Below are positions 32,992 to 41,571 of a stretch of 64,000 bases of DNA, piece after piece (within the stretch, counting starts at the first letter, position 1; each line of letters opens with the position of its first letter). The DNA is from Micromonospora citrea (GTDB taxonomy: Bacteria > Actinomycetota > Actinomycetes > Mycobacteriales > Micromonosporaceae): positions 5,178,501-5,242,500 of the forward strand of contig NZ_FMHZ01000002.1 in NCBI RefSeq assembly GCF_900090315.1, written 5' to 3'. Made by a program: the position numbers and the translations under genes. Under the pieces are notes generated by a model. The model worked only from the letters and a program-made list of their open reading frames with translations. It made no database searches and was not told the DNA's origin.

Positions 32992-33858
32992 GTGAGCACC
33001 AACGCGGTCCCGCCGACCGTCTCCGACGTGGTCGCCGAGCTGGAGCGGCGTTACCCGCCCGCCTGGGCCGAGGAGTGGGACCGGGTCGGGCTGGTGCTGG
33101 GCGAGCCGTGCGCCCCGGTGCGCCGGGTGCTCTGCGTGGTCGACGTGGTGCCCGAGACGGTCGCCGAGGCGCTCGACGCCGGCGTCGACATGATCGTCGC
33201 CCACCATCCGCTGCTGCTGCGCGGCGTCTCGTCGGTGGCCCCGACGACGTACAAGGGGCGGATCGTCCACCGGCTGATCAAGGCCGACGTGGCGCTGTAC
33301 GTCGCGCACACCAACGCCGACGTGGCCGACCCGGGGGTGTCCGACGCGCTCGCCGCCCGGTTCGGGCTGACCGGCCTGCGCCCGCTGCACCGGCCCGCGC
33401 CCGGCTCGCCGGCCCACGGCGCAGGCCGGGGGATCGGCCGGATCGGGGAGCTGCCGGAGCCGATGACCCTGGCGGAGCTGACCCGGCACGCCGCCGCCGT
33501 GCTCCCCGCCACGTCCTGGGGGGTTCGCGCCGCCGGGGATCCCGGGCGTATGGTTCGTACCCTCGCGGTCAGCGGCGGCGCGGGGGACGGCTTCCTCGCC
33601 GACGCGACCGCCGCGGGGGTGGACGCGTTCCTCACCGCCGACCTGCGGCACCACCCGGCCGGCGAGCACCTCGCCGCCGACGGCCCGGCACTGCTCGACG
33701 CCGCCCACTGGGCGACCGAACGACCGTGGCTGGACGACCTGGCCGCCATCCTGCGGGAGGCGCCGGGCGTCGAGACGCTGGTGTCCGACCTGGACACCGA
33801 CCCGTGGACCGTACACGCCGCCCCACCCGCGGTGGACGACAAGGAGCCCCGACCGTGA
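32992..33858 (+). CDS. Nif3-like dinuclear metal-centre protein
   Basis: A 288-residue Nif3/YbgI-family protein (annotated in some databases as GTP cyclohydrolase 1 type 2). Metal-ligand motifs are MIVAHHPLL near residue 63, HTNADVA and the late LTADLRHHPA and HWATERP. Role unproven; conserved across bacteria. GTG start at 32992. It is the first of three overlapping or adjacent genes (Nif3, zinc ribbon, RNase H/phosphatase) found in the same order in M. tuberculosis (Rv2230c-Rv2228c). Confidence 0.9.
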   Translation: MSTNAVPPTVSDVVAELERRYPPAWAEEWDRVGLVLGEPCAPVRRVLCVVDVVPETVAEALDAGVDMIVAHHPLLLRGVSSVAPTTYKGRIVHRLIKADVALYVAHTNADVADPGVSDALAARFGLTGLRPLHRPAPGSPAHGAGRGIGRIGELPEPMTLAELTRHAAAVLPATSWGVRAAGDPGRMVRTLAVSGGAGDGFLADATAAGVDAFLTADLRHHPAGEHLAADGPALLDAAHWATERPWLDDLAAILREAPGVETLVSDLDTDPWTVHAAPPAVDDKEPRP

Positions 33859-34592
33859 AGGCTGACCCGCAGGTCCAGCGCCGCCTGCTCGACCTCCAGG
33901 CGATCGACACCAACCTCGCCCAGCTCGCCCACCGCCGCCGCACGCTCCCGGAGCGGGCCGAGCTGGAAGGGCTGGCCCGGGAGCTCTCCGCGTTGGAGGA
34001 CGAGCGGGTCCGCGCGCAGGTGGCGGTCGACGACCTCGACCGGGACATCGCCCGGCTGGAGAAGGACATCGACCAGGTGCGGGCCCGCAAGGCCAAGAAC
34101 GAGGACCGGCTGGCCGCCGGCACCGGCCCGGCCCGGGAGCTGGAGGCGCTCCAGCACGAGCTGGTCTCGCTCAACCGCCGCCAGGGCGACCTGGAGGACG
34201 CCGAGCTGGAGCTGATGGAGCAGCGGGAGACCGCCCAGGGCGTGCTGGACGGCATCGAGAAGCGGCTCGCCGAGGCGCGGGAGAAGCGGGACTCCGTCGA
34301 GCGGCGCCGCGACGACGCCCTGGCCGAGATCGCCAAGGAGGAGGAGTTCAAGCGCGGCGCCCGTCAGCCGCTCGCGGCCGACCTCCCCGCCGACCTGGTC
34401 CAGCTGTACGACCGGATCCGCGAGGACTCGGGGCTCGGCGCGGCGCTGCTCACCGCCGGCCGGTGCGGCGGCTGCCGGCTGGACCTCTCCGGCGCCGACC
34501 TGGCCCGGATCCGCAAGGCGGCGCCGGACGACGTGGTCCGCTGCGAGGAGTGCCGGCGGATCATGGTCCGCACCAACGAGTCCGGCCTGTAG
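33855..34592 (+). CDS. Zinc-ribbon coiled-coil protein (CT398/DUF164-like)
   Basis: A 245-residue protein that is mostly a long coiled coil (about residues 15-180, with many Glu/Arg/Leu heptads) ending in a zinc ribbon CGGC ... CEEC. This matches the CT398/FlgZ-like family, of unknown function. GTG 33855 overlaps the Nif3 stop (GTGA), so translation is coupled. Confidence 0.88.
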   Translation: MKADPQVQRRLLDLQAIDTNLAQLAHRRRTLPERAELEGLARELSALEDERVRAQVAVDDLDRDIARLEKDIDQVRARKAKNEDRLAAGTGPARELEALQHELVSLNRRQGDLEDAELELMEQRETAQGVLDGIEKRLAEAREKRDSVERRRDDALAEIAKEEEFKRGARQPLAADLPADLVQLYDRIREDSGLGAALLTAGRCGGCRLDLSGADLARIRKAAPDDVVRCEECRRIMVRTNESGL

Positions 34593-34595
34593 CCC

Positions 34596-35819
34596 GTGGC
34601 ACCGCGCGTGGTCGTCGTCGAGGCCGACGGCGGGTCCCGGGGCAACCCCGGCCCGGCGGGCTACGGCGCGGTGGTCCGCGACCCGGGCACCGGCGAGGTG
34701 CTGGCCGAGCGGAGCGAGTCGATCGGCGTCGCCACCAACAACGTCGCCGAGTACCGGGGGCTGATCGCCGGGCTGGAGGCCGCCGCCGAGCTGGGCGCGG
34801 CCGAGGTCGAGGCCAGGATGGACTCGAAGCTGGTGGTCGAGCAGATGTGCGGTCGCTGGCAGATCAAGCACCCGGGGTTGCGCCCGCTCGCCGCGCGGGC
34901 CGCCGGCCTGGTGGAGCGCTTCGCGGCGGTCCGGTTCAGCTGGATCCCCCGGGAACGCAACCGGCACGCCGACGCCCTCGCCAACGCCGCCATGGACGCC
35001 GCGGCCGCCGGCCGGGCCCCGGCCTCAGCCCCGGTCGAGCCGCCCCGCGTGGTGGAGCCACCGCGCGAGGTCGCCGCGCCCGACTCGGCCGCCCGGGCGA
35101 GGGCCCGTGAGGTGGCCACCCGTGCCGCGTCGGCGACGAGCACCGGTACCGACCCGGCGACCGCTCCCGCCTCCTGGGAGCCGCGGCCGAGCTTCACGGC
35201 CACCCGGCTGATCCTGGTCCGGCACGGCGAGACCGCGTACACCGAGCAGCGCCGCTACTCGGGTCGCGGCGACGTGCCGCTGTCGGAGCGGGGCCGGGCC
35301 CAGGCCCGGGCGACGGCCGCCCGGGTGGCCGGGCTGGCCCCGTCCGTCGCGGCCGTGGTCAGCTCCCCCCTGTCCCGGTGTACGGCGACCGCGGAGGCGA
35401 TCGCCGGGGCGCTCGGCGGGGTGCCGGTGCGCCGCGAGGACGACCTCGTCGAGTGCGACTTCGGGGCCTGGGAGGGGCGCACCTTCGCCGAGGTCCGCGA
35501 GGGCTGGCCGGGGGAGATGGACGCCTGGCTCGCCTCCACCCGGATCGCCCCGCCGGGCGGCGAGTCGTTCGTCGACGTCGCCGAGCGCAGCCGCCGCGCG
35601 GTCGACGGCCTGTGCCGGGCGTACCCCGGGGAGACCGTCGTGGTGGTCTCCCACGTCTCGCCGATCAAGCTGGTGCTGCGCGACGCGCTGGCGGCCGGCG
35701 ACGGGTTCCTGCACCGGCTCTTCCTCGACGCGGCCGGCATCTCGGTGCTGGACACGTGGCCCGACGGCGGCGTCGCCGTGCGCACGGTGAACGACACCGC
35801 GCACCTCGCCGCGATCTGA
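34596..35819 (+). CDS. Bifunctional RNase H / histidine phosphatase
   Basis: A 407-residue fusion. Residues 1-135 are an RNase HI-type domain with the acidic catalytic set Asp11, Glu52, Asp76, Asp126 (EADGGSRGNPGPAGYG; RMDSKLV; RHADALAN). After a low-complexity linker, residues 205-400 form a phosphoglycerate-mutase-like phosphatase with LVRHGETAYTEQ, LSERGRAQA, SSPLSRCTATAEAI and a late VSHVSP. This is the domain order of M. tuberculosis Rv2228c, which cuts RNA in RNA-DNA hybrids and has alpha-ribazole phosphatase activity. GTG start three bases after the zinc-ribbon stop. Confidence 0.93.
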   Translation: MAPRVVVVEADGGSRGNPGPAGYGAVVRDPGTGEVLAERSESIGVATNNVAEYRGLIAGLEAAAELGAAEVEARMDSKLVVEQMCGRWQIKHPGLRPLAARAAGLVERFAAVRFSWIPRERNRHADALANAAMDAAAAGRAPASAPVEPPRVVEPPREVAAPDSAARARAREVATRAASATSTGTDPATAPASWEPRPSFTATRLILVRHGETAYTEQRRYSGRGDVPLSERGRAQARATAARVAGLAPSVAAVVSSPLSRCTATAEAIAGALGGVPVRREDDLVECDFGAWEGRTFAEVREGWPGEMDAWLASTRIAPPGGESFVDVAERSRRAVDGLCRAYPGETVVVVSHVSPIKLVLRDALAAGDGFLHRLFLDAAGISVLDTWPDGGVAVRTVNDTAHLAAI

Positions 35820-36017
35820 GCCCCACGGTCTGAGCCCCGCCGGTCCCCGGCCGCAGGGGCTCGGCCAGTGCCCCCGCTCGCCCGGTGCCGGCAGCCGTTC
35901 GGCGCACGCCGCCGCCCGTTCGGCGCATCGGCGCTCCCCGGCAGAACGTGACCGGGCTCACAGGGTCGTAGCCTCCGGCCGTCATCCTGTCGATCTACGA
36001 CACCGGAGGTGTGTCAC

Positions 36018-36260
36018 ATGGCAGCACCCGAACCGGAGGCGCCGACAGCGGCGCGGTCCAGGGCGAAGGACCACAGCCCCTGGAACTGGTTGCTCTTCAT
36101 CCCCATCGTGGTGCCGCTGATCCCGGTGTTCTTCAACGCGGACTCGCCCCGGATTCTCGGCTTCCCGCGCTTCTACTGGCTCCAGCTCGCCTACATCCTG
36201 CTCGGCGTGGCCACCACGACGCTGGTGTACCAGATGACGAAGAAGCGGGGTGGCCGCTGA
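36018..36260 (+). CDS. DUF3311 small membrane protein
   Basis: An 80-residue protein with two membrane helices (WLLFIPIVVPLIPVFFN and WLQLAYILLGVATTTLVY) and a basic end, the DUF3311 pattern. Members are encoded directly before sodium:solute symporters, as here, and are thought to be an accessory subunit. GGAGG before ATG 36018; stop overlaps the symporter start by one base (TGATG). Confidence 0.85.
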   Translation: MAAPEPEAPTAARSRAKDHSPWNWLLFIPIVVPLIPVFFNADSPRILGFPRFYWLQLAYILLGVATTTLVYQMTKKRGGR

Positions 36261-37915
36261 TGTGGCGCGACCATCTCACCGAGATCATCATCTTCTCGCT
36301 GCTCTTCCTGCTGGTCAGCGGGATGGGCTTCGTGGCCGCCCGGTGGCGCGCCCCGAAGGACATGGCCCACCTCGACGAGTGGGGGCTGGGCGGGCGTAAC
36401 TTCGGCGGCTGGATCACCTGGTTCCTGGTCGGCGGCGACCTCTACACGGCGTACACCTTCGTGGCGGTGCCGGCGCTGATGTTCGGGGCCGGCGCGGCGG
36501 GTTTCTTCGCCGTCCCGTACACCATCGTGATCTACCCGTTGGTGTTCCTGGTGCTGTGCCGGCTCTGGTCGGTCTCGCACCGGCACGGCTTCGTCACCCC
36601 GGCGGACTTCGTCCGCAGCCGGTTCGACTCGCCGGTGCTGGCGCTGCTCGTGGCGATCACCGGCATCGTCGCCACGATGCCCTACATCGCGCTGCAACTC
36701 GTCGGCATCGAGGCGGTGCTCAAGACGATGGGGGTCACCGGCGAGAGCGCCCTGGCCCGGCACCTGCCCATCATCGTCGCGTTCGCGATCCTGGCCGCGT
36801 ACACGTACCAGTCGGGGCTGCGGGCACCGGCGCTGATCGCGTTCGTCAAGGACACGCTGATCTACATCGTGATCCTGGTGGCGGTCATCTGGCTGCCCTA
36901 CAAGCTCGGCGGTTGGGGCGAGATCTTCGACGCCGCCGACGCGAAGTTCGACGCGTCGCCGAACCCGAACGACGGGGTGCTGCTGGGCGCCAACAACCAG
37001 CTCCAGTACGTCACGCTGGCGTTCGGTTCGGCGCTGGCGCTGTTCCTCTACCCGCACAGCATCACCGGCGTGCTGGCCAGCCGGAACCGGGACGTGATCA
37101 AGCGGAACATGTCGGCGCTGCCCGCGTACAGCCTGCTGCTGGGGCTGATCGCGCTGCTCGGCTTCATGGCCATCGCGGCCGGGGTGAAGCCGCTGCCCGG
37201 GGCGAAGGAAGGCTCCGTCGACAGCAACACCGTCGTGCCGGTCCTGTTCGACCAGCAGTTCCCCGACTGGTTCGCCGGCGTCGCCTACGCGGCCATCGGC
37301 ATCGGCGCGCTGGTGCCGGCGGCGATCATGTCCATCGCGGCGGCGAACCTGTTCACCCGCAACATCTACAAGGAGTACCTGAAGCGGGACGCCTCCCCGG
37401 CCCAGGAGGCGAACGTCTCGAAGATCACCTCGCTGGTGGTGAAGGTCGGCGCGGTGGCCTGCATCGTCTTCCTCGACCCGCAGTTCTCCATCGACCTCCA
37501 GCTCATCGGCGGCGTGATCATCCTCCAGACGCTGCCGGCGGTGGCGCTGGGCCTCTACACCCGCTGGTTCCACCGGGGCGCGCTCGTCGCCGGCTGGGCC
37601 GCCGGCATGGGGCTGGGCATGTGGATGCTCTACCAGATCCCCAACGCGGCCACCGGGCGCAAGCACTTCGGCGGCTCGGCGTTCCCGCTGTCGGACTTCG
37701 GCTTCGACACCCCGAAGACGATCTACGTCGGGATCGTGGCGGTGCTGGTCAACCTGCTGGTGGCGGCGCTGCTGACGCTGGTGCTGCGGGCGGCCAGGGT
37801 ACGCGACGGCGTCGACGGCACCACGCCGGACGACTACTTCGCCGACGAGGGCGACCCGCGCGTCGTGCCGGGGCAGCGCCGCGACGCCGACGCCGCACCG
37901 GAACCGGTCGCCTGA
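36260..37915 (+). CDS. Sodium:solute symporter (MctP-like, monocarboxylate type)
   Basis: A 551-residue SSS-family transporter with about 13 membrane helices. It begins with a short periplasmic head, then SGMGFVAARWRAP and GGRNFGGWITWFLVGGDLYTAYTFV, motifs of the MctP/pantothenate-type branch. GHGFVTPADFVRSRF-like sequence (RHGFVTPADFVRSRF) and PHSITGVLASRNRDVIKRNM are also typical. It uses the sodium gradient to import a small carboxylate, exact substrate unknown. Coupled to DUF3311. A terminator follows. Confidence 0.88.
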   Translation: MWRDHLTEIIIFSLLFLLVSGMGFVAARWRAPKDMAHLDEWGLGGRNFGGWITWFLVGGDLYTAYTFVAVPALMFGAGAAGFFAVPYTIVIYPLVFLVLCRLWSVSHRHGFVTPADFVRSRFDSPVLALLVAITGIVATMPYIALQLVGIEAVLKTMGVTGESALARHLPIIVAFAILAAYTYQSGLRAPALIAFVKDTLIYIVILVAVIWLPYKLGGWGEIFDAADAKFDASPNPNDGVLLGANNQLQYVTLAFGSALALFLYPHSITGVLASRNRDVIKRNMSALPAYSLLLGLIALLGFMAIAAGVKPLPGAKEGSVDSNTVVPVLFDQQFPDWFAGVAYAAIGIGALVPAAIMSIAAANLFTRNIYKEYLKRDASPAQEANVSKITSLVVKVGAVACIVFLDPQFSIDLQLIGGVIILQTLPAVALGLYTRWFHRGALVAGWAAGMGLGMWMLYQIPNAATGRKHFGGSAFPLSDFGFDTPKTIYVGIVAVLVNLLVAALLTLVLRAARVRDGVDGTTPDDYFADEGDPRVVPGQRRDADAAPEPVA

Positions 37916-37918
37916 CGA

Positions 37919-37960
37919 GGAAGGGCCCCTTGTCGCATCTCGATGTGCGGGGGCCCTTCC
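37919..37960 (+). terminator. Terminator after the symporter, with repeated GTGCGGGGGCCC motif
   Basis: Stem GGAAGGGCCCC (37919-37929) with GGGGCCCTTCC (37950-37960). A near copy of the right half (GATGTGCGGGGCCCTTCCCC) follows at 37974-37993, giving the left arm two possible partners. Confidence 0.6.
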
Positions 37961-38019
37961 CCACACCTCGACCGATGTGCGGGGCCCTTCCCCACAGCTG
38001 GACCGGCGGCCCGGCGGGC

Positions 38020-38781
38020 TCAGCCCACGGCGCGCCAGAGCAGGTACAGGCCGATCACCGTGCCGAAGGCCACGATCAGCGTCTTGAGCACCACCGACGG
38101 CAGCCGGCGGACCAGCCGGGCGCCTGCGTACCCGCCGACCAGCGTCGCCGGCGCGACCAGCGCCACCGCCGCCCAGTTCACCGGGCCGAACAGCGCGAAC
38201 ACCACGAGCGTGGTCAACCCGACCAGGGCGGAGAGCAGGTTCTTGATCGCGCTCACCCGGGCCAGTGTCGCGTCCAGCACCAGAGCCAGGCCGGCGACCA
38301 GCATCACCCCGAGCGCCGCGCCGAAGTAGCCGCCGTACACCGCGCCGACCGCGACCATCGCCTGCACACCGACCGTACGGCGGCGGGGCGACAGGTCGCG
38401 CGGATGCCCGACCAGCCGGCGCAGCGGATCCTGGAATGCCAGCACCGCCGTCGCCCCGAGCACCAGGAAGGGCACCACCAGCTCGAACGCCCGCGCCGGG
38501 GTGGCCAGCAGCAGCAGGGCCCCGGCGATCGTGCCGACGATGGTGGTCGGCACCAGCGTGGCCAGCGCCCGCCCCCGCGGCAGGTCGGTGCGGCTGCCCG
38601 CCACGCTCGCCACGTACCCCGGAAAGACCGCCACCGAGTTGCTCACGTTGGCCGGCACCGGCGGCAGGCCCACCGCGATCATCGCCGGGAAGGTGATGAG
38701 CGAGCCGCCGCCGGCCACCGCGTTGACGGTGCCCGCGGCGAGACCGGCGGTGAGCAGCAGCGCGGCGTCGGAGAGATCCAT
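38020..38781 (-). CDS. TSUP family (TauE/SafE) exporter
   Basis: A 253-residue membrane protein with about eight helices. It starts with LLLTAGLAAGTVNAVAGGGSLITFPAMIAVGLP, the TauE/SafE signature, and repeats it as an internal copy (VGAVYGGYFGAALGVMLV). Members move sulfite, taurine products or other organic acids out of the cell. Isolated gene, opposite to the symporter. Confidence 0.88.
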   Translation of the reverse strand: MDLSDAALLLTAGLAAGTVNAVAGGGSLITFPAMIAVGLPPVPANVSNSVAVFPGYVASVAGSRTDLPRGRALATLVPTTIVGTIAGALLLLATPARAFELVVPFLVLGATAVLAFQDPLRRLVGHPRDLSPRRRTVGVQAMVAVGAVYGGYFGAALGVMLVAGLALVLDATLARVSAIKNLLSALVGLTTLVVFALFGPVNWAAVALVAPATLVGGYAGARLVRRLPSVVLKTLIVAFGTVIGLYLLWRAVG

Positions 38782-39029
38782 GGTCCCCAGAGGCTAGTAA
38801 GCGCCCCGCCCGGCCGCCCGCGACGGTGAGCCCGGCCGCCAGCTCTGCCCGCCCGGCCCCGCCTCGCCGTGCCTGGCCGGCGCGGCGGGGCGGGCCTTGG
38901 CGGCGTTTTCAGGTCGGTGCTGCCTCGCGAGGCGGGGAGGCGGCAGTTTCCCTGAAGCAGCGCGATCGGCTCCGGTGTCGCGCTCGGGCGGCGGGGCCGG
39001 GGTGGCAATAGACGCGGCGGTGGCGTCGT

Positions 39030-39035
39030 TAGGAT
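39030..39035 (+). promoter_or_regulatory. Probable -10 box of rnpB
   Basis: TAGGAT lies seven bases before the proposed 5' end of RNase P RNA (G39042). A weak -35 candidate TAGACG is at 39009-39014 with a 15-base spacer. Confidence 0.4.
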
Positions 39036-39041
39036 GGGTGC

Positions 39042-39470
<429 letters not shown>

Positions 39471-40041
39471 CCACCTGCTGGCGGGGCTGATCAAGCCTCT
39501 GACCTGGCTCTATCGTCGGGTGTCTATGGTCGTTGTCGGTCGACTTTGGTCGGCGTTTGACGCCCTGGCGACGCCCTGATCTTGGACTTGTTTCGCCTCG
39601 CTGGCCGGTCTGGTTGGCGGGGTTTCGTCGTGTCCGTCGGCAGGCGTCCGCGGTGCGGCTGACGGCGTCTCGCGGCTGGCCGGGGGAGCTGGTTGCCGGC
39701 GGCCGGGTGAGTCGGTGGCAAGCCAGTCCCGGGGTTGGACTGGCGCGGCAGTCGGAAGCCCCGACCCGTCGACCAGGCCGCCTCGGCGGCTTCCGTCGCG
39801 GCCTCGTCGGGCCCGGTGCTGCTGGCTGGTTCCTGGTCACCCTGGGGGCGGCGTCCCGGCGGGTGTCGGTGGCTCACCGCCCCGGCGCCGGAGGCGTCCG
39901 GGGCGGCTTGCCGCCGGCCGGGCTTGCCGGCCCCGCGCCGCGCTTGCGCGGCGCCTTGATCCATAACAGAGGAATTCGGCAAGGCCATGCGGACTGACGT
40001 GGCGGGTCTGACCAGTGCCCTCGACTGTGCCACGTCCAAGC
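39471..40041. other. Long unassigned region after rnpB
   Basis: 571 bases with no gene that I can support. Both strands have open frames of 150-170 codons but with Pro/Arg/Gly-biased translations and no family resemblance. Several short GC hairpins occur. It ends at the left border of the IS debris. Confidence 0.5.
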
Positions 40042-40260
40042 CTAGTACTCCAGCAGGGGATCCGTTTCAGGGCTCGGTGAGGGCTTGTCGGGCGTAGTGG
40101 CTGATCTTGCCTTCGGCTTGGTATTGGCGTCGGAAGATGAGTTCAGAGCGGGTCCGCACCGTGCGGTGCAGCAGGGTCTTCCCGACGCCCAGGCCCCAGG
40201 TCCGATGACGGTCCTCTGCATCTTCTTGGCCTTCGTGCGCCGGTCGACGAAATATCGCAA
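40042..40260 (-). mobile_element. IS701-like transposon end with transposase C-terminus remnant
   Basis: CTAG (40042-40045) precedes TACTCCAGCAGGG, a 13-bp terminal repeat. Reading leftwards on the minus strand ends with FRRQYQAEGKISHYARQALTEP and stop at 40067, the typical basic tail of an IS701-type DDE transposase. Upstream of that tail no transposase core remains. The right limit is not sharp, so this is a truncated copy. Confidence 0.6.
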
Positions 40261-40462
40261 GACAGGGCTGCGGAGATCGCACTACCGGCGCGGGAATATA
40301 CCAATCATGGGCCACTCCGATACGCAGTTCGAGATATTCGGTCTCCAAAGTGTGGCAGCCCCTACTCTGAAGGGCGATAGGCCGGTCGACCCTGCACGGG
40401 ATTTCCATTGCCGACTGCGGAGCGGACCGGGCTCTTGTGTGGCGGACCCATCGAGGAGAGCT
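40261..40462. other. Lower-GC intergenic part of the island
   Basis: 202 bases between the transposon remnant and the first beta-rich gene. It is clearly less GC-rich than the window (many A/T runs such as GAATATACC). I see no gene. It may hold the promoter for the two following genes. Confidence 0.4.
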
Positions 40463-40789
40463 GTGGAGAACGTTGGCAAGATTCGCCTGCATCAGAACGC
40501 GTGGGTTGTGGCAAAGCTGCAATTCACCTATTTGGATGGCGGCAAGATGATCCACACGGACGGCAGTCCTGGCGTCGCGCTAGGGAACTCGGTCACCTTG
40601 GACCCGAGTGAGTTCGGCGTGCCCGAAGGAGCGTCCGTCTCTGCGTACATTTTCGTGGTGTGGGGGAACGACAACCATGGGAAGGAAATTTTCACTATGG
40701 TTCACGGCAGTCCGAACATTGCGGACTACACCCTTGAGGGCACGACCCTGGGGAATACGCTCACGTACAACGGCATGAAGCAGAAATAA
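40463..40789 (+). CDS. Small beta-sandwich-like protein, copy A
   Basis: A 108-residue soluble protein with no signal peptide. Alternating strands: GKIRLHQNAWVVAKLQFTYLDGGK, VALGNSVTLDP, SAYIFVVWGNDN, and an ending YTLEGTTLGNTLTYNG. It is a clear paralogue of the next gene (shared NAWVVA, FVVWGND, GTTL). The strand pattern and GTTL-x-N turn recall the immunoglobulin-like domain 4 of cholesterol-dependent cytolysins, but the Trp-rich membrane loop is absent, so this is a tentative fold guess. GTG 463 has AGGAG four bases upstream. Lower GC than flanking genes suggests transfer. Confidence 0.55.
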   Translation: MENVGKIRLHQNAWVVAKLQFTYLDGGKMIHTDGSPGVALGNSVTLDPSEFGVPEGASVSAYIFVVWGNDNHGKEIFTMVHGSPNIADYTLEGTTLGNTLTYNGMKQK

Positions 40790-40821
40790 CAACGCACGGC
40801 CGATCGGGAAGGACGTTCGCC

Positions 40822-41172
40822 ATGGATTATGAGACCGTCGGCAAGATTTGTCTCCAGCAGAATGCTTGGGTTGTCGCGCGTGTCGAGTTTGTCGTTCTTC
40901 ACAATGGAGAGATGGTGCACATCAAGTGCGATACCGGTGACGTGCGACTCGGGCAAAAGATTGTCGTTGACCCAGGAAAGCAGTGCAAGATGTCCGACGG
41001 CTCGCTCATGCCCACCGGGGCGTTGTTCTCTCTGTACGTGTTCGTGGTCTGGGGAAATGACGTGCAAGCGCATGAGATCTTCAAGTATGAGTCGGGCAAT
41101 TCCCGTACGGCGAATTACACTCTGACGGGGACAACCCTCGATTCTCACCTGCAGCTCACGGGCATCAGTTGA
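40822..41172 (+). CDS. Small beta-sandwich-like protein, copy B
   Basis: A 116-residue paralogue of the preceding gene, 32 bases after it. Shared landmarks: VGKICLQQNAWVVARVEFVV, RLGQKIVVDPG, LYVFVVWGNDVQAHEIFKYE and NYTLTGTTLDSHLQLTG. It has an added loop with two extra cysteines. No signal peptide or catalytic motif. GGAAGGA sits eight bases before ATG 40822. As in copy A the fold resembles a CDC domain-4-like beta sandwich only weakly. The pair is probably co-transcribed and is bounded on both sides by transposon ends. Confidence 0.6.
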   Translation: MDYETVGKICLQQNAWVVARVEFVVLHNGEMVHIKCDTGDVRLGQKIVVDPGKQCKMSDGSLMPTGALFSLYVFVVWGNDVQAHEIFKYESGNSRTANYTLTGTTLDSHLQLTGIS

Positions 41173-41183
41173 GTTGGGAGTAG

Positions 41184-41452
41184 CTAGTACTCCAGCAGGA
41201 GATTATCTTCAGGGCTCCGTCAGGGCCTGTCGGGCGTAGTGGCTTGCTCAGGCCGACCGAAGCACGACCCGACCACGTCCATCAGCTCGTCGAACAGCCC
41301 AGACCATCGCTGGACGTCTCTGGTCTGCAGGCGGCAGCCACCGCCGAATCTTTGATCCACAGAACCACGAGACTCAGCGGTGACTGCTCCATGCCCACGG
41401 ACAAAACCGCACAGCTCCAGCAGGTCCGAACGGATCCCTGCTGGAGTACTAG
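41184..41452. mobile_element. 261-bp internally deleted IS701-like element (MITE-type)
   Basis: Terminal inverted repeats TACTCCAGCAGG (41188-41199) and CCTGCTGGAGTA (41437-41448) are bounded on both sides by CTAG (41184-41187 and 41449-41452), which looks like a 4-bp target duplication. Read on the minus strand it holds the start-like part of a transposase (VQRWSGLFDELMDVVGSCFG) and the tail SHYARQALTEP in another frame, with the middle deleted. It shares its left end with the remnant at 40042. It cannot encode an active transposase. Confidence 0.75.
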
Positions 41453-41571
41453 TCAGGACGTGCTATTGAGCTACGGAAAGAAGAGACTTGAGGTCTAGTT
41501 GTCCGAGAGCGAAGGCAATCACCGCTAAAGCGATAACCACTGCTTGCCACCGGCTTTGTAACCATACGAGG
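41453..41571. other. Lower-GC gap, nothing recognised
   Basis: 119 bases between the deleted element and the APH-like gene. A/T-rich for this genome; no gene or hairpin seen. Confidence 0.4.

Noticed and set aside
40067..40555. Intact transposase of 162 codons on the minus strand
   Set aside because: Only the last about 22 residues look like a transposase tail; the rest overlaps the first beta-rich gene and has no catalytic motif.
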